A stretch of 5,619 nt of DNA from Bryobacterales bacterium (GTDB lineage Bacteria; Acidobacteriota; Terriglobia; Bryobacterales; Bryobacteraceae). The stretch lies in NCBI GenBank assembly GCA_003139735.1, contig PLGA01000388.1, positions 1 to 5,619 of the forward strand, given 5' to 3'. This document shows positions 1 to 5,619 of the stretch, in pieces. The notes under the pieces were generated by a model. The model was not told the DNA's origin, did no database searches, and was given only the letters and a program-made list of their open reading frames with translations. Made by a program: the position numbers and the translations under genes. Numbering within the stretch: position 1 is the first letter of the stretch; each line of letters opens with the position of its first letter.

Positions 1-6
1 TCCTTT

Positions 7-60
7 CCCATGGCTCACCTCACGCCATGGGCTATCTTCTTCCGCCCTCGGGCTGCGGAA
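7..60. repeat. Two adjacent inverted repeats in the leader of the membrane glycosyltransferase gene
   Basis: The first inverted repeat has 8-bp arms, CCCATGGC at 7-14 and GCCATGGG at 24-31, around a 9-nt loop. The second has 6-bp arms, TTCCGC at 40-45 and GCGGAA at 55-60; within it GCC/GGC can pair instead around a CTCG tetraloop. The first hairpin is followed by a pyrimidine-rich stretch (ctatcttctt), so it could be a weak terminator for a plus-strand gene left of the window. The pair could also be one copy of a dispersed intergenic repeat. The remaining leader (61-197) shows no clear -35/-10 pair, no RNA gene and no credible ORF. Confidence 0.45.
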
Positions 61-197
61 TCCTCCTTGCGTAGCGGGTACGCACAGATCTCCGCGCATT
101 TCTTCGGAATCTGCAATATCGCTACTTTCAAGTCGCGCACCTGCTAAGGTGAGCGGACCCCCTACCGCGACGGGCTTAATGTTACAGTCTCCGTGAG

Positions 198-1802
198 ATG
201 TCCGGGCTTGTGAGCCGTTACCGGTTGGAAGGTCCCGCGCAGGCTGCCATCGCCGGCGTAGCGGCGATTCTCCTGTTCTGGGGTCTCACCGGCAAGTATC
301 TTTGGCAGGACGAAGCTGCCACCGCGGTGCTCGCCACCCGTCTGCTCAAGTTCGGCCGGCCGCTCGCCTACGACGGCGTGAACCTGGTCACTATCGACAT
401 GTTTGATAAAGACGCCGGCAACTGGGCGGGTGACCCCAAGGCGGCCGTAAATCATGACGTTCGCAAAGGCCAGTTCAGGCCGGATACCGCCTGGACGTGG
501 CACCCCTGGGGGCTGTTTGCAGTTGCGGCGGTGAGCTTCAAAGCGTTGGGCCAAAACACGCTTGCTGCGCGGCTTCCGTTCGCCATGGCCGGCCTGGGTG
601 CCGTGCTGCTGCTGTTCCGCTTGGTGCGCAGGTATTCGGGCAGCCTCACGATGGCCGCGCTCGCTGCGCTCTTTCTGGTATTCAACCCTTACTGGATACT
701 GCACGCGCGGCAGTGCCGGTATTATTCGCTATCGAGCTTGTTCCTGGTGCTCACACTCTTGGGCTACGCGCGCTGGCAGTGGCGCGGCCGGGGCGGCGCG
801 GTCGCGTTTGTGGCGGCGGCCTGGTGCTGGTTTCAGGTGGACTATGGCACCGTGTGGCCGGCTTTCGCCGTGTTGTTTCTCGGCGCGTTTCTGGCCGACC
901 GGCACGGTTGGCGGCGCACCGCAGCTACCGGCGCAGCCCTGGCCGCGGCCATCGCGCCTTTCTTTTACTATTACGCACTGTGGGGACGGACGTCCGTCCG
1001 GCCTTTACCGTGGAAACAAGTCTTCTTCGACAACCTGTTCAATATGAACGAGTATATGGCGCCGGCACTGGTCGGGTTGGCGGCCGTTGGGCTGCTGGTC
1101 TGGCGGTGGCGGTCTCTGGCGCCCGCCGAGCGCCGGTTGGTAGCGGTGTCCTGTGGCATCATAGCGGCGTTGCCGCTGTGGATTCCCACTGTGGCGTACG
1201 CACCTTTCCTACGTTATGCCATCGTCGCGGCGCCCGCGAGCGCCCTGATGACCGCGTGGGTGGTTGTGCGGGCATGCGGAACGCGCTTCGCCCGGTTGGC
1301 TTGGCCGGTCGCGGCGTTACTGATTGTGACGCCTTGGGCGAGCATGCCCTTGACCGCCCTGCGCCCCCACTGGCGCACGCCGAACCCCTGGTTCCGAGCC
1401 GAGTTTTCGGCCCTGGGCGCCAGTGTGTTCGGCCACCAGCCGGATCCGAACCGGCTGGTAATCGAGTGGCTTCAGCGAAACGCGGCGCCGTCGGACGAAA
1501 TTCTCATCAACTATGAGGACATCCCGTTGATGTTCTACCTGCCGAACCCCATCCGCGGCGGCATGTCTGCCTTCCGTGTCGAAGACGACGCCCGGACGCC
1601 ACCGCGCTTTCTGATCTTGCGTCACTCGGTGACTTTCGTGCACTGGCCCATTTTTCTCCGCGAGGCGCAACGGTACCAATGGGCCCCCGTGCCGCTAAAG
1701 GCCCCCGACTTGATATGGGGGAACAATCCAGACCCCACGAGTCAATACCGGAACCCGGAGCAAGAGCCGGACCTCTATATCGCCCGCCGCATCGGACCCT
1801 AA
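198..1802 (+). CDS. Polytopic membrane glycosyltransferase-like protein (PMT_2/GT39-like, GT-C fold)
   Basis: This 534-residue integral membrane protein probably transfers a sugar from a polyprenyl-phosphate carrier on the outer face of the inner membrane; the substrate cannot be read from sequence. About a dozen hydrophobic segments are visible, near residues 14-31, 103-117, 124-142, 149-167, 178-192, 199-215, 219-234, 243-260, 287-303, 312-330, 337-357 and 365-380. A mostly soluble C-terminal part (about 390-534) follows. Family hallmarks are the acidic pair D38-E39 in the first external loop (WQDEAATAVL, then a KFGRPLAYDG stretch), the HPWGLF segment near 102-107 with ARLPF at 124-128, and the PYWILHARQCRYYSLSS stretch at 164-180, which resembles the 'sR..rYsl' region of GT39-like proteins. 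An in-frame TAA at 177-179 limits the N-terminus. ATG 198 is the first ATG after it but has no good Shine-Dalgarno; GTG 210 is an alternative. It is convergent with the arginine operon across an 82-nt spacer (1803-1884) holding only a weak 5-bp hairpin (1810-1825) without a T-tract. No functional link to arginine synthesis is apparent. Confidence 0.85.
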   Translation: MSGLVSRYRLEGPAQAAIAGVAAILLFWGLTGKYLWQDEAATAVLATRLLKFGRPLAYDGVNLVTIDMFDKDAGNWAGDPKAAVNHDVRKGQFRPDTAWTWHPWGLFAVAAVSFKALGQNTLAARLPFAMAGLGAVLLLFRLVRRYSGSLTMAALAALFLVFNPYWILHARQCRYYSLSSLFLVLTLLGYARWQWRGRGGAVAFVAAAWCWFQVDYGTVWPAFAVLFLGAFLADRHGWRRTAATGAALAAAIAPFFYYYALWGRTSVRPLPWKQVFFDNLFNMNEYMAPALVGLAAVGLLVWRWRSLAPAERRLVAVSCGIIAALPLWIPTVAYAPFLRYAIVAAPASALMTAWVVVRACGTRFARLAWPVAALLIVTPWASMPLTALRPHWRTPNPWFRAEFSALGASVFGHQPDPNRLVIEWLQRNAAPSDEILINYEDIPLMFYLPNPIRGGMSAFRVEDDARTPPRFLILRHSVTFVHWPIFLREAQRYQWAPVPLKAPDLIWGNNPDPTSQYRNPEQEPDLYIARRIGP

Positions 1803-1884
1803 GCAGGAAGCGATATACGAATCGCGCCGGTTCAGCGTGGTCTTACTTGAGATCGTCTGAGGCACGAAGAGCCAGTTTACGGCG

Positions 1885-2322
1885 TTACCCCCGCTCCAGC
1901 ATCCCCAGCAGCTTTTCCTGCACCGCCTCGGCCGTCGCGCTATCCGGCGCGATCACCAGAATCGTGTCGTCGCCCGCGATGGTGCCCACCACCCCCGGCC
2001 AGCGCTCGGCATCGAGCGAAACGGCCACCGAGTTGGCGTGGCCGGGCGAAGTCTTGAGGATCACTAGGTTCTGCGCAATCAGCACGTCCAGCAGGAATTC
2101 GGCCGCCAGCAAGGCGAATTCCGGGCCGGTCTCTTCGGCGGCCATCTCCTGATAGCCTTCCCGCGTCTTCACCAGGCGCAGGTCGCGGATGTCGCGCGAG
2201 AGCGTCACCTGCGTGGCGGCAATGCCTTGCTTCGCCAACTCGTGAGCAATCTCTTCCTGGGTGGTGATCCGTTTGTTGCGGATCAGCTTCAGGATTTGGC
2301 CTTGGCGGTAAGTCTTGGTCAT
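1885..2322 (-). CDS. argR: Arginine repressor ArgR
   Basis: A 145-residue transcriptional regulator of the ArgR/AhrC family, close to the usual 145-160. Members bind ARG boxes as arginine-loaded hexamers and repress arginine biosynthesis genes. Residues 1 to about 66 form the winged helix-turn-helix: TQEEIAHELAKQGI (21-34) and the recognition-helix region TQVTLSRDIRDLRLVK (37-52), the most conserved stretch of the family. Residues about 75-145 form the oligomerisation and arginine-binding domain, including GTIAGDDTILV (113-123), whose Asp pair contacts arginine in characterised homologues. Its ATG overlaps the argH stop by 4 bp (ATGA, 2319-2322), so translation is probably coupled; only a weak GAG lies upstream. 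As last gene of the unit it would be controlled by the operon promoter, implying autorepression, but that promoter and its ARG boxes lie outside the window. No strong terminator is seen after its TAA. Confidence 0.95.
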   Translation of the reverse strand: MTKTYRQGQILKLIRNKRITTQEEIAHELAKQGIAATQVTLSRDIRDLRLVKTREGYQEMAAEETGPEFALLAAEFLLDVLIAQNLVILKTSPGHANSVAVSLDAERWPGVVGTIAGDDTILVIAPDSATAEAVQEKLLGMLERG

Positions 2323-2786
2323 AGGGTCATCTCGGTAAGACGTTGGCGCGCCTCGGCGAGCGCGCGGGCGACGGACTGGGGCCCGGTCCCTCCGGGGATT
2401 TCACGCGATTTCATGCCTTCCTTGGGGTCGAGCAGGCCGGCCATGTCCGCCGTAAACTCGGGCGCGAAGCGGCGCATCTCTTGGGCGGTCCAATCGGCGG
2501 GCTTGCGGCCGCTCTTCACGCTTTCCAATACGAACCGGCCCGCAATCTGGTGCGCTTCGTGGAATGGCGTCCCGGCGCGCGCCAGCGCTTCCGCCAGATC
2601 CGTCGCCACCACCCAGCTTTCCTCGGCGGCGGACGCGGGCCGTGCGGGGTTCAGCTTCACCGACGCCACCACCGCGCACGCCATTTCGAGCGATCCGGCC
2701 AACTGATCCGCCGCCTCGAACAAGGGGACCTTGTCCTCCTGCATGTCGCGATTGTAGGTCATCGGCAGCCCCTTCATGGTGACCAT
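2319..2786 (-). CDS. argH: ArgH C-terminal ORF fragment (155 aa)
   Basis: This ORF is the C-terminal third of argininosuccinate lyase. It opens with MVTMKGLPMTYNRDMQEDK, the conserved ArgH region that normally follows the GKxGRV segment, and continues through ATDLAEALARAGTPFHEAH (residues 61-79) and a conserved tail, PGGTGPQSV. The ATG at 2784-2786 is an internal methionine of the intact gene rather than a true start: it has no Shine-Dalgarno and lies nine bases after the TGA. Reinitiation over so short a gap is conceivable but would need testing. The stop overlaps argR by 4 bp. Confidence 0.8.
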   Translation of the reverse strand: MVTMKGLPMTYNRDMQEDKVPLFEAADQLAGSLEMACAVVASVKLNPARPASAAEESWVVATDLAEALARAGTPFHEAHQIAGRFVLESVKSGRKPADWTAQEMRRFAPEFTADMAGLLDPKEGMKSREIPGGTGPQSVARALAEARQRLTEMTL

Positions 2787-2791
2787 CAGCG

Positions 2792-2820
2792 AATGTCAGG
2801 CGAGCCCATCACGCGCCCGG
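2792..2820 (-). other. Cluster of three single-base duplications breaking argH
   Basis: Three plus-strand doublets, aa at 2792-2793, gg at 2799-2800 and gg at 2819-2820, each appear to carry one base too many. With all three reduced to single bases, the minus-strand reading between the GKS codons and the GTC ACC ATG AAG codons becomes G-R-V-M-G-S-L-T-S-L-M, matching the spacing and character of ArgH proteins. Because 1+1+1 adds a whole codon, the frame is recovered downstream, which is why the two ORFs flanking the stop are in phase. Confidence 0.75.
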
Positions 2821-3704
2821 CTCTTGCCGCGAATCAGCTCGAGCGAATCCGGGTTCTTCTTCTGCGGCATCAGGCTCGAGCCGCTCGTCACGCCGTCGGC
2901 CAGCTCCAGCCAGCCGAATTCCTCGCTCGAATAAAGAATCCAGTCCTCGGCAAGGCGGCTCAGGTGCAGCATGGCGACGCTCGCCGCATACAGAAAATCG
3001 AGCGCGAAATCGCGGTCGCCCGAAACGTCCATGCTGTTGCGAGTGATGGCATCGAATCCCAGGTCGCGCGCCATGGCTTCCCGGTCGAACGGAAAACCGC
3101 TGCCTGCCAGGGCCCCGGAGCCAAGCGGCAGCACGCTGGCGCGCCGCCGCGCTTCGCCGAGCCGCTCCCAATCGCGGGCGAACATCTCGAAATACGCCAG
3201 CAGGTAGTGCGGCCACAGGACCGCCTGGGCCCGCCGCGTGTGCGTGTAGCCGGGAATCAAAGCCGCGGGGTACGCCTCGGCCAGATCGAGCAACGCCCCC
3301 ATCAGGCCGCCCAGCAGCGCCCGCGCCCGGTCGCATTCCTCGCGCAGCCACAGCCGCGTATCGAGCGACACCTGCTCGTTCCGGCTGCGGCCTGTGTGGA
3401 TCTTGCCTGCCACCGCCCCGGCGCGCTCCTGCAACTTGCGGATGACCAGCGTGTGCACGTCTTCATCCGTGGCGCCTTCGTAAAACCCCGGTGAGGCGGC
3501 CTCCGCGCGAATTGCCTCGAACGCCGAAACAATCGTCTCCCGCTCTTCGGCGGTCACAATGCCGGCCCGCTCCAGCGCCCGCGCGAAGGCCTGCGAACCC
3601 CGTATATCGGCGTCGATCAGGCGCCGGTCGAAGTCCAGCGATCCCGAAAAGCGCTCGAAGACCTCCGACGATCCGGATTCGAAGCGGCCGCCCCAAAGCT
3701 TCAT
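2796..3704 (-). CDS. argH: ArgH N-terminal ORF fragment (302 aa)
   Basis: This is the literal ORF for the N-terminal two thirds of argininosuccinate lyase. It starts MKLWGGRF, the standard ArgH opening. HTGRSRNEQ lies at 103-111 and GYTHTRRAQ at 152-160, with the conserved Thr154-His155 pair of the active site. The superfamily signature GSSLMPQKKNPD lies at 275-286 and carries the catalytic-loop serine (Ser277). The GYTH motif reads THTRRAQ rather than the more usual THLQ-type sequence. The final seven residues (RARDGLA, 296-302) are frame-shifted noise before the TGA. Alone it would lack the helical C-terminal part needed for folding and tetramer contacts. There is no Shine-Dalgarno before ATG 3704; translation is presumably coupled to argG through the ATGA overlap. 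Confidence 0.85.
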   Translation of the reverse strand: MKLWGGRFESGSSEVFERFSGSLDFDRRLIDADIRGSQAFARALERAGIVTAEERETIVSAFEAIRAEAASPGFYEGATDEDVHTLVIRKLQERAGAVAGKIHTGRSRNEQVSLDTRLWLREECDRARALLGGLMGALLDLAEAYPAALIPGYTHTRRAQAVLWPHYLLAYFEMFARDWERLGEARRRASVLPLGSGALAGSGFPFDREAMARDLGFDAITRNSMDVSGDRDFALDFLYAASVAMLHLSRLAEDWILYSSEEFGWLELADGVTSGSSLMPQKKNPDSLELIRGKSRARDGLA

Positions 3705-4912
3705 TTGGATTGCGCGGCCCGCGCGGCGCGAACCTTGATCGGCAGGCCGATCAGGTTGATGAAGCCGAGCGCGTCCTTCTGGTCGTAGCTCGCCCCCATG
3801 GTGAAGCTCGCAATGTCGAGCGAATAGAGCGAATACGGCGACTTGCGGCTCAGCGGCTGTATGTTGCCCTTATAAAGTTGCAGCTTCACTTCGCCCGTAG
3901 TCGTTTCGCTCACCTTTTCGAAAAACGCGTCCAGCGCCTCCCGCAGCGGCGTGAACCACAGGCCGTTGTAGACCATCTCGGCGTATTCCAGCGCGCGCTG
4001 CTGCTTGTAGTGCAGCGTGTTCCTGTCGAGCGTGAGCGCTTCCAGTTCGCGGATGGCGAACATAATGAGCGACCCGCCCGGCGTCTCATAGCACCCGCGC
4101 GACTTCATGCCTACGAAGCGATTCTCCACCAGGTCGATCCGGCCGATCCCGTGCTCCGCGCCGATTCGGTTGAGCGCTTCGAGCAATTCGAACGCCTTCA
4201 TGCGCGCTCCATTCACCGCGACCGGCTCGCCTTTCTCGAAAGCGATGGTCACCTCACCCGGCGCGTCGGGCGCTTCCGCCGGGCTCTTGGTGAGCATCCA
4301 GATTTCATCCGGCGCGGCGTTCGCCGGGTCCTCCAGCGCGCCGCCTTCATGCGAGATATGCCAGATGTTGCGGTCGCGGCTGTAAATCTTGGTCGTGGTG
4401 GCGGAAATAGGAACGTTGTGCGCGCGCGCGTATTCGATGGCGTCCTCGCGCGACACGATGTCCCACTCCCGCCACGGCGCGATCACCTGAAGCTGTGGGG
4501 CCAGCGCCTTGTAAGTCAGCTCAAAGCGCACCTGGTCGTTGCCTTTCCCCGTGCAGCCGTGCGCCAGCGCGTCGCAGCCGGTGGCCAGCGCCACTTCCAC
4601 CTGCCTCTTGGCCAGCAGCGGACGCGCAATCGAGGTGCCCAGCAGGTACTTGTGCTCGTAGACGCCGCCCGAGCGCACCAGCTTCCATAGGTACTGCGAG
4701 ACGAACTCCTCGCGCATGTCGGCGATATGCACTTCCGAAGCGCCGGTCTTCAGCGCCTTGGCTTCGAGGCCCGTCAGTTCGTCCGCGCCTTGCCCGATAT
4801 CGCCGCACACCGCGACCACTTCGCAGCCGTAGTTCTCCTTCAGCCACGGGATAATGACGGAAGTATCGAGGCCTCCCGAGTAGGCCAGAGCCACTTTTTT
4901 AGGTTTGTTCAT
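3701..4912 (-). CDS. argG: Argininosuccinate synthase
   Basis: A 403-residue cytoplasmic enzyme that uses ATP to join citrulline and aspartate into argininosuccinate, the second-last step of arginine synthesis. Length and motifs fit the common roughly 400-residue ArgG class. The N-type ATP pyrophosphatase P-loop AYSGGLDTS is at residues 10-18. YEHKYLLGTSIARPLLAK is at 85-102, the nucleotide-binding HGCTGKGNDQVRFE at 118-131, and SRDRNIWHISHEGGALEDP at 178-196 contributes to substrate binding. The frame is clean throughout. ATG 4912 gives the standard MNKPKKVALAYSGG start, although no Shine-Dalgarno precedes it (the bases before it are caacaagctt). It follows argF after a 57-nt spacer with a perfect palindrome and overlaps argH by 4 bp. 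The spacer could let argG-argH-argR be expressed at a different level from argF. Confidence 0.97.
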   Translation of the reverse strand: MNKPKKVALAYSGGLDTSVIIPWLKENYGCEVVAVCGDIGQGADELTGLEAKALKTGASEVHIADMREEFVSQYLWKLVRSGGVYEHKYLLGTSIARPLLAKRQVEVALATGCDALAHGCTGKGNDQVRFELTYKALAPQLQVIAPWREWDIVSREDAIEYARAHNVPISATTTKIYSRDRNIWHISHEGGALEDPANAAPDEIWMLTKSPAEAPDAPGEVTIAFEKGEPVAVNGARMKAFELLEALNRIGAEHGIGRIDLVENRFVGMKSRGCYETPGGSLIMFAIRELEALTLDRNTLHYKQQRALEYAEMVYNGLWFTPLREALDAFFEKVSETTTGEVKLQLYKGNIQPLSRKSPYSLYSLDIASFTMGASYDQKDALGFINLIGLPIKVRAARAAQSK

Positions 4913-4942
4913 AAGCTTGTTGGGGCGTGCATTTCACAGTAG

Positions 4943-4962
4943 GGGTCGGGCATGCCCGACCC
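4943..4962. repeat. Perfect 20-bp palindrome in the argF-argG spacer
   Basis: GGGTCGGGCATGCCCGACCC is fully self-complementary, centred between 4952 and 4953. In RNA it would fold into a very GC-rich hairpin. In the operon's transcription direction it begins 7 nt after the argF stop and ends 30 nt before the argG ATG. It is followed there by ctactgtg, not a T-run, so it is not a classical intrinsic terminator of the operon. In the plus direction it is followed by tcttcttt, but no plus-strand gene feeds into it. It could be a REP-like dispersed palindrome, an mRNA processing or stabilising hairpin, or a protein-binding site. The hairpin is certain as sequence; its role is unknown. Confidence 0.7.
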
Positions 4963-4969
4963 TCTTCTT

Positions 4970-5619
4970 TCACAACATCGTCAACAGCAGCGCTTTCTGC
5001 GCATGCAGGCGATTCTCCGCCTGATCGAAAACCACCGAGCGCGCGCACTCCATCACCGAGTCGCTCACCTCTTCGCCGCGCTTGGCGGGCAGGCAATGCA
5101 TGAAGACCGCGTCCGGCCGCGCCAGCGCGAAAAGCGCGTCGTCCACCTGGTATTCGCGAAAATCCCTGCGGCGTATGGCGCTCTCCTGTTCCTGGCCCAT
5201 GCTGGCCCACACGTCGGTGTAAACGGTGTGCGCGCCGCGTACCGCCTCGGCCGGGTCGTGCACAATCGAGAGCGCCGCGCCCGAAACCGCGGCCAACCCT
5301 TCGGCCTGCGCCACGATGTCCGGGTTCGGCGAGTACCCCTGCGGGCATCCCAGCGAAAAATCCATGCCCAGCCGCAGTGCGCTCAACATCAGTGAGTGCG
5401 CCACGTTGTTCCCATCCCCGATGAACGCCAGCTTGAGGCCCTGCAGTTCGCCGAAGCGCTCGCGAATCGTCTGCATATCGGCCAGCGCCTGGCAGGGGTG
5501 GAACAGATCGCTCAGGGCGTTGATCACCGGCACGGACGACCATTCGGCCAGCCCATCGATGGTCTCCTGCCGGAACACCCTGGCGACGATGCCGTTCACC
5601 CAGCGGTCCAGGTTGCGCG
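4970..5619 (-). CDS. argF: Ornithine carbamoyltransferase, 5' end beyond the window
   Basis: This enzyme makes citrulline from ornithine and carbamoyl phosphate in the cytoplasm. About 215 C-terminal residues are present of a usual 305-310. The coding frame runs off the right edge, so the apparent starts inside the window are internal codons (e.g. the GTG at 5597-5599). Counting from the edge: the carbamoyl-phosphate-binding HPCQ is at residues 40-43, GDGNNVAHS at 67-75, the ornithine-loop sequence DVWASMGQE at 135-143 and HCLPAKRGEEVSD at 174-186 with the catalytic-site Cys. The SMG loop and HCLPAKRG sequence mark it as an ornithine enzyme rather than aspartate carbamoyltransferase. The N-terminal STRTR-type phosphate loop lies outside the window. 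It is the most upstream visible gene of the arginine unit; promoter and regulatory sites are not in view. Confidence 0.96.
   Translation of the reverse strand, partial: RNLDRWVNGIVARVFRQETIDGLAEWSSVPVINALSDLFHPCQALADMQTIRERFGELQGLKLAFIGDGNNVAHSLMLSALRLGMDFSLGCPQGYSPNPDIVAQAEGLAAVSGAALSIVHDPAEAVRGAHTVYTDVWASMGQEQESAIRRRDFREYQVDDALFALARPDAVFMHCLPAKRGEEVSDSVMECARSVVFDQAENRLHAQKALLLTML

Larger units (their letters stand above)
2319..3704 (-). pseudogene. argH: Argininosuccinate lyase gene, interrupted by an in-frame stop (probable sequence error)
   Basis: argH encodes argininosuccinate lyase, which splits argininosuccinate into arginine and fumarate, the last step of arginine synthesis. The protein belongs to the fumarase/aspartase superfamily and works as a tetramer with active sites built from three subunits. 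The gene begins at ATG 3704, overlapping the argG stop by 4 bp, and ends at TGA 2319-2321, overlapping argR by 4 bp. The reading frame is the same at both ends but contains a TGA at 2796-2798. Residues 296-304 of the literal translation do not look like the family, whereas everything on either side does. Deleting one base from each of three doublets (2819-2820, 2799-2800, 2792-2793) yields GKSGRVMGSLTSLMVTMKGL, as expected for ArgH, and a 460-residue protein of normal length. No other lesion is visible. A genuine recent inactivation or a split enzyme is possible but less likely than a consensus error. Confidence 0.85.

Noticed and set aside
10..147. 45-codon open frame upstream of the membrane protein gene
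   Set aside because: It starts inside the hairpin at 7-31, has no ribosome-binding site, and its product shows no hydrophobic segment, motif or other sign of a real protein; more likely a chance reading of a structured intergenic region.
984..999. Perfect 16-bp palindrome GGACGGACGTCCGTCC inside the membrane protein gene
   Set aside because: It encodes a smooth stretch of the protein (G-R-T-S-V-R) in the correct frame; with no second copy or flanking structure it may well be chance in GC-rich coding sequence.
497..1516. Alternative plus-strand frame of 339 codons inside the membrane protein gene
   Set aside because: Its translation is Arg/Gly/Ala-rich without domains, while the overlapping 534-residue frame gives a coherent multi-pass membrane protein.
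1810..1825. Small inverted repeat GCGAT/ATCGC in the convergent spacer as a bidirectional terminator
   Set aside because: The stem has only 5 bp with a 6-nt loop and no T-tract on either side; too weak to annotate as a terminator.
2796..2798. Selenocysteine or readthrough at the argH TGA
   Set aside because: The residues flanking the stop are themselves out of register with ArgH, no selenocysteine is known at this site in the family, and three simple base duplications explain the whole stretch.
2343..3494. Long plus-strand open frame (383 codons) antisense to argH
   Set aside because: It lies opposite conserved ArgH coding sequence, is rich in Arg/Gln/His/Ala low-complexity text, and has no recognisable domain; typical antisense shadow in GC-rich DNA.
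4420..4430. Alternating GC run as a repeat or Z-DNA-like element
   Set aside because: It sits within conserved argG codons (Y-A-R-A-H) and is explained by Ala/Arg codons in GC-rich DNA.
3491..4690. Long plus-strand open frame (399 codons) antisense to argG
   Set aside because: The opposite strand encodes an unambiguous ArgG with all family motifs; the antisense product is compositionally biased and has no recognisable fold.

Overview
The window is GC-rich bacterial chromosomal DNA. It carries the distal part of an arginine biosynthesis operon on the minus strand and, convergent to it, one membrane glycosyltransferase-like gene on the plus strand. The protein sequences look Acidobacteriota-like (Solibacter/Bryobacter type). 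That impression comes from protein style and gene layout only; no database search was possible, so the taxonomy is tentative.

Layout from left to right: positions 1-197 are non-coding leader with two adjacent inverted repeats (7-31 and 40-60) and no promoter I can name with confidence. Positions 198-1802 (+) encode a 534-residue polytopic membrane protein of the PMT_2/GT39-like (GT-C) superfamily. Positions 1803-1884 are a short convergent spacer without a convincing terminator. From 5619 leftwards on the minus strand come argF (ornithine carbamoyltransferase, 5' end outside the window), a 57-nt spacer holding a perfect 20-bp palindrome, argG (argininosuccinate synthase), argH (argininosuccinate lyase, interrupted) and argR (arginine repressor). 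argG/argH and argH/argR each overlap by 4 bp (ATGA), so the genes form one tightly coupled unit.

Together argF, argG and argH catalyse the last three steps from ornithine to arginine: ornithine + carbamoyl phosphate to citrulline, citrulline + aspartate to argininosuccinate, then arginine + fumarate. ArgR, as last gene of the same unit, is the likely arginine-sensing repressor of the operon and so of itself.

The most notable observation is in argH. An in-frame TGA at 2796-2798 splits it into a 302-codon and a 155-codon ORF that lie in the same frame. The stop is best explained by three separate single-base duplications within 29 bp (2792-2820). Removing one base from each of three doublets restores a continuous 460-residue lyase with the expected family sequence across the junction. 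Everything else in the gene and operon looks intact, so a local sequence error is more likely than genuine gene decay. I found no convincing evidence of a previously undescribed system; this is an ordinary biosynthetic region with a few local oddities.
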